Below are positions 29,854 through 39,793 of a DNA stretch of 61,271 nucleotides, piece after piece. Each line of letters begins with the position of its first letter. Position 1 is the stretch's first letter. Made by a program: the position numbers and the translations under genes. The DNA is taken from IMG/VR virus record IMGVR_UViG_3300020204_000070, positions 1-61,271 of that record; one strand, written 5' to 3'. This DNA is from a virus. The notes beneath the pieces were generated by a model. That model was not told the DNA's origin and did not search any database. It saw nothing but the letters and a program-made list of their open reading frames with translations.

Positions 29854-30935
29854 TGCAGAAGATATTTAATAAGGATGGGTTTAATTGGTGGATTGGTGTA
29901 GTAGAAGATAGAATGGATCCGGAAAAGGCTGGTCGTGTAAGAATTAGAATTTATGGTTATCATACCGACGATAAAGTACTACTTCCTACTGAAGACCTTC
30001 CTTGGGCAATCCCAATCATGCCCATCACTTCAGCTGCAACTTCCGGAATTGGAACCACTCCTTTAGGTTTAGTTACAGGATCATGGGTTATTGGATTTTT
30101 CCTAGACGGTGAAGATATGCAGCAGCCGGCAATATTTGGAACCATTGGTACTATGACAGCAGATTTAATATTTAAACAAACGGAAGAGGTACCAGAAGTA
30201 GTTAACAAAAACGATGGTAAATTAAAGGATGAAAAGGGACAAACAGTTGTAGATAAAAACAATAACCCCGTTCCTGCAGGAGTGCCTCCAGTTGCAGGTT
30301 GGGAATTGGGTCAAACATCTGAAAAGTATGAGTCTGCTGGAAAGGGTCCAGGTACTATTAATCCTTATAAAACATCCGAAGATAGAGGTGGAGCTTCGTA
30401 TGGTACATATCAATTTGCTTCCTTCTTACCTGAAACTACTCCTTCTGGAAAAGCAAGACCTTCGAGTAAAAATTCTCCAGTACTTTCATTTTTAAAATCG
30501 TCTAAATTTAAAAATAAGTTTGAGGGACTAATTCCAGCAACAGCAGAATTTGATAGTATGTGGAAAAGTATATCTTCCCAATACCCAACTGAGTTTGATG
30601 ATGATCAACACGATTATGTAAAGAAAACTTATTATGATGTTATGATAACTAACCTTCAAAGAAAAGGTTTAGATCTAACCAACTTTGGACCTTCAGTTCA
30701 AGATTTAGTTTGGAGCACCGCTGTACAATTTGGTCCAAGCAGAACAAGTATATTCTTAGACAGTTTATCTGGTAAGTCAGAACTTACGGATAAAGATATT
30801 GTAGAGATTGTATCTGAATACAAAATTGCCAATGCTCCAACATTCTTTAAAAGTAGTGGTCAAAATATTATTGCTGGTGTTCAAACTAGATATAAAAACG
30901 AAAAATCTGATCTTAATAAATTAATAACGGTGTAA
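29853..30935 (+). CDS. 5: gp5-type baseplate hub protein: OB domain plus putative lytic domain
   Basis: 360 residues. Residues about 10-115 are the gp5/VgrG OB domain (WWIGVVEDRMDPEKAGRVRI, then LPWAIPIMPITS and GSWVIGFFLDGEDMQQPAIF). After a charged linker, residues about 145-345 form a second domain with GPGTINPYKTSEDRGGASYG-TYQ, the type of Gly-rich SYGxYQ motif seen in phage muralytic domains. It replaces the lysozyme of T4 gp5. The triple-helix needle of gp5 is not here but in the next gene. A catalytic Glu is not certain (ESAGKGPG is a candidate). Confidence 0.7.
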   Translation: MQKIFNKDGFNWWIGVVEDRMDPEKAGRVRIRIYGYHTDDKVLLPTEDLPWAIPIMPITSAATSGIGTTPLGLVTGSWVIGFFLDGEDMQQPAIFGTIGTMTADLIFKQTEEVPEVVNKNDGKLKDEKGQTVVDKNNNPVPAGVPPVAGWELGQTSEKYESAGKGPGTINPYKTSEDRGGASYGTYQFASFLPETTPSGKARPSSKNSPVLSFLKSSKFKNKFEGLIPATAEFDSMWKSISSQYPTEFDDDQHDYVKKTYYDVMITNLQRKGLDLTNFGPSVQDLVWSTAVQFGPSRTSIFLDSLSGKSELTDKDIVEIVSEYKIANAPTFFKSSGQNIIAGVQTRYKNEKSDLNKLITV

Positions 30936-30936
30936 A

Positions 30937-33162
30937 ATGCCAGTAGATAAAATTACCCAGCTCAGAGATGTTCTTATCCAACAATCTCAAAACCTACCCT
31001 CTTATCAATCATTACCTCCTTACACAAAGGGAATTATTAATGGCGTAATTGAAAAGACTGCTGGTGAAACTGCTACAAGAATTAACGACGACGTTGAGAA
31101 TTTATCTAATAAGCAAATTAACGAGATTGGCCAACAAATAATTGGTCCAAGCAATCCTTTAGATATTGTCAATGGAAACCTATCCTCCTCTGATGTATCA
31201 AAAGTACTTGCCCCGATAGCTTCAGATAAATTACTTAAAGGAATTGAGAGTGAGTTTACATTTAAAATATTAAACGGATTAAACAATCAACTACCTCCTT
31301 CATTGAGAGGATTAGTTGATGTTAATACCCTTGCTTCTTCTATTACTTCTGGTGGAGTAATTGGTAAAGGTATAAATTCAGCTTTAAATACCTACACAAC
31401 AGATTTAATGAGTGGAGCTAAAAAAGTAGTTCCTTTTTCTGAAAATGTATCAGAGGAATTTTCTAGAAATCCAGAAAAAGCTTTAGAGAATATTAATAAG
31501 GCTTTTGACAATCAAATATCTTCAAAGGCTTTAGAAGAAGCTAAAAAGTTTGATATTAATACTAGCGACAACCGAGAAAAACTTTTAGTTCAAGTAAAAG
31601 GGTTTATAGATCCACAAGCAACATTTCCTACTAAAGAATATAAAGGTAAGCCTGAAACAAATAAGTTAGCTCGAGGCGATTTAATTGGCACCATAGTTCA
31701 GGCTAAAGAAAAAGATAGACTTAAAGGAATATCCTTACCTTTTGATCAATCTTGGGATCAGCCACCAATACCTTATAAAGCTCAGTATCCCTTTAACAAG
31801 GTTACACAAACAGAATCTGGCCATGTAATTGAAATTGATGATACTGATGGAGCAGAGCGAATTCACTTGTATCACAAAAGTGGTACATTTATTGAAATAG
31901 ATGCTAATGGGTCTGTAGTTACTCGTAAAAAAGGTTCTTCTTATGAAATAATAGACAAAAATGGGTACATTTCCGTAGCGGGGGATGCTTCTTTGTCTGT
32001 AAGAGGGGGAGTAAAGATTTATGTTGGTGAAGATGCAGACATAGAAGTACAGGGAGATGTGAATTTAAAATGTCTTAACGATATCACAATGCAAGCTGCT
32101 GGAAGGATTGACTTATCAGCAAGTGAAGAAATTAATCTTAGAAGTGCAAATGTGAATATTGAAGCTGACTACGAATTAAGTTTAAAAGGTGATAGCAATG
32201 TTTTAGTCTCTTGCAATGATTATTATTTTAAAGCCAACAACGATAGCTATCACCAAGTATTAAATAATCATTACATTTATGTAAATAAGAATTTGTATAA
32301 TCAGGCACTAGGCGAAATTCATCTCAAAGCTAGTAGCACTATTAACGCTGATGGTTCAGCTGTTCATTTAAATTCTAGTACTGCATCTGATTCTAAACAA
32401 TCAATTTATTCTTACAATGCTAACATTGGTTTAATTGGTACTAGAAAGGATATTGTATATGAATCTGTACCCGATCCAATATCAGCCAACTACTTAGATG
32501 AGAAAGGATATAAGTCAGAGGATGTGGAATTACCTTCTGAATTGAAAAAAGATCAAGAAGCTTTAAAACAGCTTGGTATAGCTTCCTCTTCAGATTTAAA
32601 TCAATCAGCTATACCCATAGAGTCGGAAACTCCTAAATCAAATAGAAATGATATTATTAAGCCAGATGATTCACTATTGACACAAAGTTACTTACCAGAC
32701 AATTATCAATTATCTAAGCATTTTACTTTAGGAGATTTATCCTCCAGGGCAGTGGTGACAAAAAACCCAGTACAAGCTCAGGCAGGATTAACATACGGTC
32801 AAATTGTTTACAACTTAGCAGCAATAGCTTTAAATGTGTTAGAGCCTTTAATTGCATTGTACCCAAAGGCAAAAGTTACATCTGCTTATAGATCAGCGTC
32901 TGGTTCTTCCTCTACATCCCAACACCCTAAAGGTCAGGCTGCAGATATTCAAATTCCTGGAATAGCAAAAGGAGAGTATTATGAAGTAGCTAAGAAATTA
33001 TCTACACAATTAAATTATGATCAATTATTATTAGAATATAAAACCTATGGCACTGGATTACCCTGGATTCATATTTCTTTTGATGTTAATAAACCCAGAA
33101 AAGTTGTGATGACGTTCTTTAATGATAAAAAACATTCAGACGGTTTGTCTAATTTAGCTTAA
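30937..33162 (+). CDS. Spike needle with C-terminal M15 peptidase
   Basis: 741 residues. Residues about 1-270 are helical. Residues about 275-510 are a repetitive beta-strand region (VIEIDDTDGAERIHLYHKSG, VSVAG-type and DLSASEEINLRSANVNIEAD), the gp5 C-terminal/VgrG triple-stranded helix. Residues about 590-735 are an M15 peptidase with intact zinc motif SQHPKGQAADIQI and WIHISFD. It would pierce the envelope and cut peptidoglycan at DNA entry. T4 gp5 is split here into this and the previous gene. The peptidase is a close paralogue of the free enzyme at 17071-17535. Confidence 0.8.
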   Translation: MPVDKITQLRDVLIQQSQNLPSYQSLPPYTKGIINGVIEKTAGETATRINDDVENLSNKQINEIGQQIIGPSNPLDIVNGNLSSSDVSKVLAPIASDKLLKGIESEFTFKILNGLNNQLPPSLRGLVDVNTLASSITSGGVIGKGINSALNTYTTDLMSGAKKVVPFSENVSEEFSRNPEKALENINKAFDNQISSKALEEAKKFDINTSDNREKLLVQVKGFIDPQATFPTKEYKGKPETNKLARGDLIGTIVQAKEKDRLKGISLPFDQSWDQPPIPYKAQYPFNKVTQTESGHVIEIDDTDGAERIHLYHKSGTFIEIDANGSVVTRKKGSSYEIIDKNGYISVAGDASLSVRGGVKIYVGEDADIEVQGDVNLKCLNDITMQAAGRIDLSASEEINLRSANVNIEADYELSLKGDSNVLVSCNDYYFKANNDSYHQVLNNHYIYVNKNLYNQALGEIHLKASSTINADGSAVHLNSSTASDSKQSIYSYNANIGLIGTRKDIVYESVPDPISANYLDEKGYKSEDVELPSELKKDQEALKQLGIASSSDLNQSAIPIESETPKSNRNDIIKPDDSLLTQSYLPDNYQLSKHFTLGDLSSRAVVTKNPVQAQAGLTYGQIVYNLAAIALNVLEPLIALYPKAKVTSAYRSASGSSSTSQHPKGQAADIQIPGIAKGEYYEVAKKLSTQLNYDQLLLEYKTYGTGLPWIHISFDVNKPRKVVMTFFNDKKHSDGLSNLA

Positions 33163-33163
33163 C

Positions 33164-33427
33164 ATGCCCGGTATAGCTAGAGTAGGTGTAGATTCGGCAG
33201 GAGGAACTATATTAGGTGGAGGTCAATCTACTGTATTTTGTAATGGTAGTTTAATTGCAGTTTTAGGAGATGCTGTGCAGGGTCACGGTACTGGTCCTCA
33301 TAGTAGTCCAGTAATGGCTCAAGCATCAACAAATGTTTTTGCTGGAGGAAAAGGAGTTTGTAGACAAGGGGATCAAGCTTCGTGTGGACATGTAGCTACA
33401 GGTTCTTCTAATACGTTTGCAAATTAA
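33164..33427 (+). CDS. PAAR-motif spike tip protein (gp5.4-like)
   Basis: 87 residues with the PAAR layout: GIARVGVDSAGGTILGGGQS, GHGTGPHSSP, and CRQGDQASCGH. The His and Cys residues are those expected to bind the metal ion at the tip. It caps the needle made by the previous gene. The start is one base after the needle stop. Confidence 0.9.
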   Translation: MPGIARVGVDSAGGTILGGGQSTVFCNGSLIAVLGDAVQGHGTGPHSSPVMAQASTNVFAGGKGVCRQGDQASCGHVATGSSNTFAN

Positions 33428-33452
33428 TAATTTTTTAGCGATAAATAATAGT

Positions 33453-33851
33453 ATGCCTATAAATCGAAAAACAAGAGAATATACAGACTTTAACTTACTT
33501 TTTACAACAAATCCTGCTACTGGGGATCTTACTAAAAAGTCAGACGAAGAAGCTATTAAAGCGTCTGTAAGAAACTTAATTCAAACTAAAAATTTTGAAC
33601 GTCCATTTCATCCAGAAATAGGTTCTCAAATTTATTCGTTGGTTTTTGAAAACTTTTCGCCCGTAATAGCGCAAGTTATGAAAAAAACTATTTTTGATAC
33701 CATAGAGAAATTTGAACCTAGAGTAAGTGTAACCGACGTGAGAATACAAGAAAGACCTGATTCTAACGAGCTTAGTGTTGACATACAATTTTTAATTAAT
33801 AGCTCCGATAAACTAGTTACTTTAAAAACATCAATTCAAAGAGTACGATAA
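33453..33851 (+). CDS. 25: Baseplate wedge protein, T4 gp25-like
   Basis: 132 residues from ATG 33453 (T4: 132). I reject the longer TTG-started frame because MPINRKTREYTDFNLLF is the usual start. FERPFHPEIGSQIYSLVFEN is the family core (gp25/GPW, lysozyme-like fold without activity). It ties wedge to sheath initiation. It overlaps gp6 by one base. Confidence 0.9.
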   Translation: MPINRKTREYTDFNLLFTTNPATGDLTKKSDEEAIKASVRNLIQTKNFERPFHPEIGSQIYSLVFENFSPVIAQVMKKTIFDTIEKFEPRVSVTDVRIQERPDSNELSVDIQFLINSSDKLVTLKTSIQRVR

Positions 33852-35695
33852 TGGCGAATCTTAGAATAGCGGAGCTGGATTTTGACACCATCAAGTCAAA
33901 TCTAAAATCTTTTTTACAATCTCAAAATGAATTTACAGACTTTGATTTTGAAGGGTCTAGTCTTTCGGTTTTAATTGATCTTTTAGCATATAATACTCAC
34001 TACAATGCGTATCTTGCAAACATGGTAGTTAACGAGATGTTTTTAGATTCTGCTGTAAAGAGATCCTCTGCTGTTTCTCTTGCTAAACAATTGGGATACA
34101 CGCCCAGATCGATTAGGAGTGCTAGAGCGGTTTTAAACGTTGTGGTTAACAATCCTCCAGGAAACCCTGAAACCATTACTTTAGATAGATACACTCCTTT
34201 TACTGTTACACTTAATGATACTTCATATACTTTCTATAATCTTTTTCCAATCACTGTTACTAAGTTATTCAGTGGTGAATATGTTTTTTCAAATTTAGAG
34301 GTTGTAGAAGGAACTCCTTTAAGTATTTCCTATGTTGTAGCAAATCCTGGTACTGAAGAAAAATTTGAAATACCTTCTCCGACAGTTGACACATCTACCC
34401 TCTTAGTTACAGTCCAAAATTCCTCTTCCAATACATCTTCTACAGCTTTTATTATTAGTGACAACATAGCAAATGTTTCTTCTAATTCTAGAGTTTATTT
34501 TTTAGAAGAAAATCCTTTTGAAAAATATCAAATATATTTTGGAGATGATGTTATAGGTAAAAAGCTATCAAATGGAAATATTGTAACAATAAGATACCTT
34601 TCTTCACAAGGTGGAGCAGCAAATTCTTCCAACTTAACTAATCAACAATTTACCACCACATCAATAGCTGGTACGAGTAATGTTATAATATCTACTGTTA
34701 CTAATCCACATGCAGGCTCTGCTAAGGAAAGCATTGGTTCTATTAAATTCAATGCCCCTAGAATGTATTCCACAAAAAATAGAGCAGTAACTTCTACAGA
34801 TTATGAATCTTTAATTTATTCTAATTTTTTAGATGCCGAATCAGTGTCAGTGTGGGGAGGAGAGGAAAATGATCCACCATATTACGGTAAAGTTTTAATT
34901 TCACTCAAACCCTACGATGGTTATACCATATCTCAAGCTACTAAAGATTATATAATTGAAAATGTACTTAAAGACAAAAAAGTATTATCTATACAACCAG
35001 AATTTATTGATCCTGAATACAATCACGTAAATTTAAAAGTTTATGTTGATTATGATTCTTACTCAACAACAAAAACCACAAGTCAAATAGAATTTATAGT
35101 TAGAAATACAATTCAAACATATTTTGCAAACGAGCTTCAAAAGTTTAATAAAAATTTTAATAAATCAACTTTAATTAAACTTTTACTCGAATCAGATTCA
35201 GCTATTTCATCTGTAATTATTACAATTAAATTACAGAAAAGATTTAACATTACTTTAAATGCTGAAAATGCTTTTATTGGAGATGATGTAATTAAATTTC
35301 AAAATGCAGTAATTCCTGGATCTATAAACAGTTCTAGATTTTTTATTAACAATTCTAATACTACAACTATTTCTAAAATTATTGATATTCCAAATAACAG
35401 TCCTCCAGATAATCTTGGATCAGGCACTTTTAGATTAATAAATGCCGAATCAGGTGCAATTCTTAAACCTAATGTTGGTACAGTTAATTACGGAACTGGT
35501 TTAGTTAATATTGATGGTTTTACACCTACTGCTCTTCCTAATAACATTTTTGACTTTAGAATTACAGGATCTGTACAGGAAACAAATCATAATATTCAGA
35601 CAAGCAAAAATGAAATTCTAGTTTTAGATGATAGTTCTAACGACGCTTTTGCTGGATTAGAAGCTGGTTTAACAGTTTTTGTAACAGCAGTTTAA
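33851..35695 (+). CDS. 6: Baseplate wedge protein, T4 gp6-like
   Basis: 614 residues (T4: 660). The N-terminus LDFDTIKSNLKSFLQSQNEF, SSLSVLIDLLAYNTHYNAYL and EMFLDSAVKRSSAVSLAKQL is the gp6 signature. The centre holds the region with NRAVTSTDYESLIYSNFLDA and VSVWGGEENDPPYYGKVLIS, as in GpJ/gp6 proteins. It forms the inner wedge ring. It follows gp25 as in T4. Confidence 0.93.
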   Translation: MANLRIAELDFDTIKSNLKSFLQSQNEFTDFDFEGSSLSVLIDLLAYNTHYNAYLANMVVNEMFLDSAVKRSSAVSLAKQLGYTPRSIRSARAVLNVVVNNPPGNPETITLDRYTPFTVTLNDTSYTFYNLFPITVTKLFSGEYVFSNLEVVEGTPLSISYVVANPGTEEKFEIPSPTVDTSTLLVTVQNSSSNTSSTAFIISDNIANVSSNSRVYFLEENPFEKYQIYFGDDVIGKKLSNGNIVTIRYLSSQGGAANSSNLTNQQFTTTSIAGTSNVIISTVTNPHAGSAKESIGSIKFNAPRMYSTKNRAVTSTDYESLIYSNFLDAESVSVWGGEENDPPYYGKVLISLKPYDGYTISQATKDYIIENVLKDKKVLSIQPEFIDPEYNHVNLKVYVDYDSYSTTKTTSQIEFIVRNTIQTYFANELQKFNKNFNKSTLIKLLLESDSAISSVIITIKLQKRFNITLNAENAFIGDDVIKFQNAVIPGSINSSRFFINNSNTTTISKIIDIPNNSPPDNLGSGTFRLINAESGAILKPNVGTVNYGTGLVNIDGFTPTALPNNIFDFRITGSVQETNHNIQTSKNEILVLDDSSNDAFAGLEAGLTVFVTAV

Positions 35696-35696
35696 G

Positions 35697-37136
35697 ATGC
35701 CTACTACTAGAATAAAAGAAAAAATATCAGATTTAATAGCAAGTCAAGTACCCGAGTTTGTAAATTCGGACTATCCTACTTTTGTAGCTTTTTTAGAAGC
35801 TTACTATAGATTTTTAGAACAAGATGAGCATGCACTAGAGTTGGTACAAAATGCTAGATCATACAATGATATAGATAGAACTGCATCATCGTTTATATAT
35901 TTTTTTATTAAACAATACGCATTTAATTTTCCTGTTTCGGCAGCAACTAACCAAAGATTTTTATTAAAAAAGTTAGGAGATTTGTACGAATCTAAAGGAA
36001 GCGAATTATCGTTTAAATTGTTTTTTAAAATACTTTTTAACACAGATGTAAGTATAGAATATCCTTACGATTTCGTATTAAGATCGTCGGATGGTAGATG
36101 GGAGCAAAAAAATTCAATAAGAGTTGAAACAGTTTTTGGTAGTGTTTCAGATATAACAAATCGATTTTTAACTTACACCAATCTCTTAAATCCTGTCAAT
36201 AATCAAACCTATCAAACCTCTATAACCGAAATAAAAATTTTATCTAATAATTTAACCGAAATTTATTTAGATAGAAAAAATATTGCTCCAGACTATCATT
36301 TAGAGGGACAAGTCATAGTCTATGATGAAGAAAACAATATAATTTTTATAGGAATTATTAAACCAACTGCTTTGTCTGTTAGTGTTAATAGCCCAGGCGA
36401 AGGGTTTAAAATAGGTCAAATATATTCTGTCAAAGATTCAAATGTACAAGGTACATTTCTTCAAATTACATCATTAGATTCTAATTCCGGAATTTCGTCA
36501 GCAAAGGTAATTAATTTTGGTTTTGGTTATACTGGCAACCTTACTGTAGATTTAGATCCTAAGAAAAAATTTGCAGAAAACTTGCCAGTACCTAAACCTA
36601 ATAACGTTTCTACTATTACTTTAAATGTTGGGTCGTTAAGTAAATATCCAGGTGAGTTTAAAAAAGTAAATGGTTTGTTGTCTGTGCCAGAGGTTTGTTT
36701 ACCTGATGATAGATTATTTCAACCATTTTCGTATGTAACTAATACCGACTTAGATATAAAACGATTTTATAGTTTAGCTAAAAATGTTGTTCACCCCGCC
36801 GGTAAACAATTATATAATAAAGTAAACTTTAAAAACGATATAAACGTATTAAGTTCTTTTGCTCTTGTACCTACTTCAAACATCTTTATTGACCTATATG
36901 ATAAGATAGATTTCTTAGATACCGTCAGTATAGCTAAGCTCTTCAATAGAGCATTTAATAATACAGCCAATATAATTGATCCTATAAGTTTGAATTTAAC
37001 AAAGTCCAATATTGATTTGTCTGTAAGTCTTTCAGACTCAATTTTAATAGGAGCTTATTTAGACGGTGTTAGTGGTACTTTCTTCGCAGAGGATTACACA
37101 TCGGAGAATTATAATGGAGATGTAATTTATTTGTAA
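35697..37136 (+). CDS. Baseplate/wedge structural protein of T4-like aquatic phages (gp7 position)
   Basis: 479 residues. The N-terminus PEFVNSDYPTFVAFLEAYYR and SKGSELSFKLFFKILFNTDV is a pattern I know from a conserved protein behind gp6 in marine T4-like phages. A beta-repeat follows (SPGEGFKIGQIYSV, then NFGFGYTGNLTVDL) like the repeats of the gp8-like protein. It occupies the place of gp7 but is half its size, so I leave the symbol empty. Confidence 0.6.
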   Translation: MPTTRIKEKISDLIASQVPEFVNSDYPTFVAFLEAYYRFLEQDEHALELVQNARSYNDIDRTASSFIYFFIKQYAFNFPVSAATNQRFLLKKLGDLYESKGSELSFKLFFKILFNTDVSIEYPYDFVLRSSDGRWEQKNSIRVETVFGSVSDITNRFLTYTNLLNPVNNQTYQTSITEIKILSNNLTEIYLDRKNIAPDYHLEGQVIVYDEENNIIFIGIIKPTALSVSVNSPGEGFKIGQIYSVKDSNVQGTFLQITSLDSNSGISSAKVINFGFGYTGNLTVDLDPKKKFAENLPVPKPNNVSTITLNVGSLSKYPGEFKKVNGLLSVPEVCLPDDRLFQPFSYVTNTDLDIKRFYSLAKNVVHPAGKQLYNKVNFKNDINVLSSFALVPTSNIFIDLYDKIDFLDTVSIAKLFNRAFNNTANIIDPISLNLTKSNIDLSVSLSDSILIGAYLDGVSGTFFAEDYTSENYNGDVIYL

Positions 37137-37159
37137 TAAAATTTTACCGTAAATTTACA

Positions 37160-37168
37160 ATAAATATA
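37160..37168 (+). promoter_or_regulatory. Late-type promoter box ATAAATATA
   Basis: ATAAATATA ends 23 bases before the ATG at 37192, in the 55-base gap after the gp7-position gene. AGGAAAA serves as ribosome site between box and start. Confidence 0.6.
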
Positions 37169-37191
37169 GTATAGTCAATTTAGGAAAACAC

Positions 37192-37638
37192 ATGATAACC
37201 GAATCATTTACCGTCAAAGGCGAGTTAAACATTAAAGTCATAGATTCTTTTAATAATTTAAAAGATGAAAGAAATATAAAAAACTTAGTTGTTTCTAGCG
37301 GCAAGAATTACATTTCTTCCCGTATGACTTCAAACTCATCTGTAGTAATGAGTCATATGGCTATTGGAACTGCCAACGTAGCATCTTCGACTGGTCAGAC
37401 ACTTCTTTTGGGAGAGGTTGCAAGAGTAGCCTTAGATTCTTCAGTTATTACTAATAATACGGTCACATACATTGGTACCTTTGGTGCTGGTGTTGGAACC
37501 GGAAGCTTACATGAAGCCGCTATTTTCAACGACTCTCTAGCCAACATAGGTACTATGCTATGTCGTACTAATTTCAATTCAGTGAATAAATCTGCTGGCG
37601 ATATCATAGTTATTACATGGAATATAACCGTAGAATAA
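37192..37638 (+). CDS. Small baseplate/fibre-associated structural protein, 148 aa
   Basis: A beta-rich protein. NLVVSSGKNYISSRM, then SHMAIGTANVASSTGQTLLL and GSLHEAAIFN follow the pattern of a small tail protein common in aquatic phages, including some fibre-attachment proteins. It has its own late-type promoter and stands before the gp8-like gene. Exact role unknown. Confidence 0.55.
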   Translation: MITESFTVKGELNIKVIDSFNNLKDERNIKNLVVSSGKNYISSRMTSNSSVVMSHMAIGTANVASSTGQTLLLGEVARVALDSSVITNNTVTYIGTFGAGVGTGSLHEAAIFNDSLANIGTMLCRTNFNSVNKSAGDIIVITWNITVE

Positions 37639-37639
37639 T

Positions 37640-39793
37640 ATGTCATTTTTACTAAAAGACATTGCTCATACCTCTTTGGTTGATGCAGTATACAATGAAA
37701 TACTTTCTAGCAGATCCAATTACTATTATTTTATTGGTGAGATTTTAGAGTGGGCTGACCCAAGCACTCCCGAAACTCCTTTAAATACTGGTACATATGA
37801 ATATGATACACGCAATAAAATTCTTGCAGTCAAAAAAGTTTTAACCTCAGATATTTCATATGTCGTACCCAGAATAGATTGGTCGTCAAACGTTGTCTAT
37901 GATCAATATGATCCAGATTATAGCCCTACATTTTTATCTAATACTGGAGCCAATTCCTTAAAAACTTCTAGATTCTATATTTTAACTTCAGACTTTAATG
38001 TATATAAATGTCTTTATAATAACAAAGGTGCTAACTCAACAATACAACCTACCTTTACTGATTTGACAGCAGTTACTACTGCTGATGGCTATACGTGGAA
38101 ATATCTCTATACAATTCCCCTATCTTTAAGAAATAGGTTTTTAACTGATGATTTAATGCCAGTTCAAACCTATCTAAACAATGCTTATTATTCAAACGGA
38201 GAAATTAGTTTAATTGTAATTGAGAATCAAGGATCGGGTTATCTCGGCAATGCTCAAACAACCTTAACAGTAAATGGTGTTTTTAGAGGATTACCGGGTA
38301 ATGTTGTAGCCACTTTAGATCCTATTTTAAATAGTTCTGGATCTTTAGTTGGAGTAAAGATTAAAAATCAAGGCAATAATTACAGTTCTGCTAATATTAG
38401 TATAAACGACGTGACTGAGTTAGGCTCAAGTTTTTACAAGTCGCTTAAAACGGCTACTATTTTTAATGGTGGAAATTCTTATTCTAATAGTGGCATTACT
38501 TCAAACACTACAGCTAGACTTGTAACAACAGGGGTTTTTCAACCTAATGCTAATGCTGTTCTAACATTAAATTTTTTAAACAATGTAGTTTCTGGTATTA
38601 ACATTGTTTCTCCTGGTAATGGATATTCAACTGAAGTCATAGCCAATACAAGTATTAACATCTCAACATCAGGAAATCTTCAACCTGTAGCAAACGCTAC
38701 TGCAAATATTACATTCAATAATACAGCTACTTTAACACCTATATTATTTAATGGAAAAGTTGACAGAGTATTGATTAACGACCCTGGGGTGGGTTATAGT
38801 TCTAATCTACAAACAACAATTGTTGTGCAGGGAGATGGGTCTGGAGCTACTCTTGTACCATACGTAAACTCAGCCGGAGCGTTAGAAGATATAATTATTC
38901 AAACAAGAGGTAATGGCTACACTTATGTCGACTTAGAAATAGTTGGAGATGGTTCTGGAGCAAACGCAAGAGCAGAACTTTCGTCATATGATTTAGATAC
39001 TAATCAAGCATTGATAGAACTTTCTGCAGTAGATGGAGCAATTCACGCTTTTAGAGTTTTGAATGCTGGTGATAATTATTTCAACGGAAATACAACGTTA
39101 ACTGTTACTGGGGATGGAGAATCATTTACGGGAAATGTGGTTTTAGCTAATAATAATTCCATAAGCCACATAAGCGTTACTAATCCAGGATATGGTTATT
39201 CTTACGCAGATGTTACAATATCGGGCGTTGGTTCTAACGCAGTGGTCGAAGCTATAATTTCTCCTCCTAATGGTCATGGAAGTGATGGTGTAAATGAATT
39301 GTATGCAGACACTTTAATGTTTTATTCTACAATAAATAACGATAAGCTGCACAATATAAATATCTTAAACGATTTTAGACAGTTTGGGTTAGTAAAAAAT
39401 ATTAAACAATTTGCTAATTCAAGAGCATTTGCTAATGTTATTGGAACTTCTTGCTATTTAATTACAGCTAACACTGTTGTAAATTCTCAATCCAATACTT
39501 TAACTAGAGACACTATTTTACAACTTAATGGTAATGCATCTAGAACCTTTGAAGTGGTTGAAGTCTTAAGCGCTAATAATCAAATATTAGTAAATGATCT
39601 TAGCAATTTTTTACTAACTACCGGTAATTCTTTTTATGACGCAAACACTGCATCTAATTTTGATATTTTAACTATCGACAAATATCCCGACATAAATAAA
39701 TTTAGCGGCGAGCTATTTTTTATTGACAATAGAACTCAAGTAACTTATAGCGATGAACAACTTGTAACTTTTAGAACTACTATTAAACTATAA
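37640..39793 (+). CDS. 8: Baseplate wedge protein, gp8-like, with repeat extension
   Basis: 717 residues, about twice T4 gp8 (334). Residues 1-180 have the gp8 pattern (SNYYYFIGEILEW, YVVPRIDWSSNVVYDQYDPD, FNVYKCLYNNKG, and DGYTWKYLYTIPLSL). Residues about 190-540 are a string of beta-repeats with the theme N-x-G-x-GY and GDGSGA. The end (QFANSRAFANVIGTSCYLIT onward) resumes a gp8-like or wedge region. It overlaps the next start by one base. Confidence 0.65.
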   Translation: MSFLLKDIAHTSLVDAVYNEILSSRSNYYYFIGEILEWADPSTPETPLNTGTYEYDTRNKILAVKKVLTSDISYVVPRIDWSSNVVYDQYDPDYSPTFLSNTGANSLKTSRFYILTSDFNVYKCLYNNKGANSTIQPTFTDLTAVTTADGYTWKYLYTIPLSLRNRFLTDDLMPVQTYLNNAYYSNGEISLIVIENQGSGYLGNAQTTLTVNGVFRGLPGNVVATLDPILNSSGSLVGVKIKNQGNNYSSANISINDVTELGSSFYKSLKTATIFNGGNSYSNSGITSNTTARLVTTGVFQPNANAVLTLNFLNNVVSGINIVSPGNGYSTEVIANTSINISTSGNLQPVANATANITFNNTATLTPILFNGKVDRVLINDPGVGYSSNLQTTIVVQGDGSGATLVPYVNSAGALEDIIIQTRGNGYTYVDLEIVGDGSGANARAELSSYDLDTNQALIELSAVDGAIHAFRVLNAGDNYFNGNTTLTVTGDGESFTGNVVLANNNSISHISVTNPGYGYSYADVTISGVGSNAVVEAIISPPNGHGSDGVNELYADTLMFYSTINNDKLHNINILNDFRQFGLVKNIKQFANSRAFANVIGTSCYLITANTVVNSQSNTLTRDTILQLNGNASRTFEVVEVLSANNQILVNDLSNFLLTTGNSFYDANTASNFDILTIDKYPDINKFSGELFFIDNRTQVTYSDEQLVTFRTTIKL

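Noticed and set aside
33441-33450. ATAAATAATA before gp25 as a late promoter
   Set aside because: Only 2 bases from the ATG and not the full box; gp25 is part of the gp48 operon.
33417-33452. TTG-started extension of gp25
   Set aside because: The family begins at the ATG 33453 (MPINRKTREYTD); the extension only reads the PAAR gene end.
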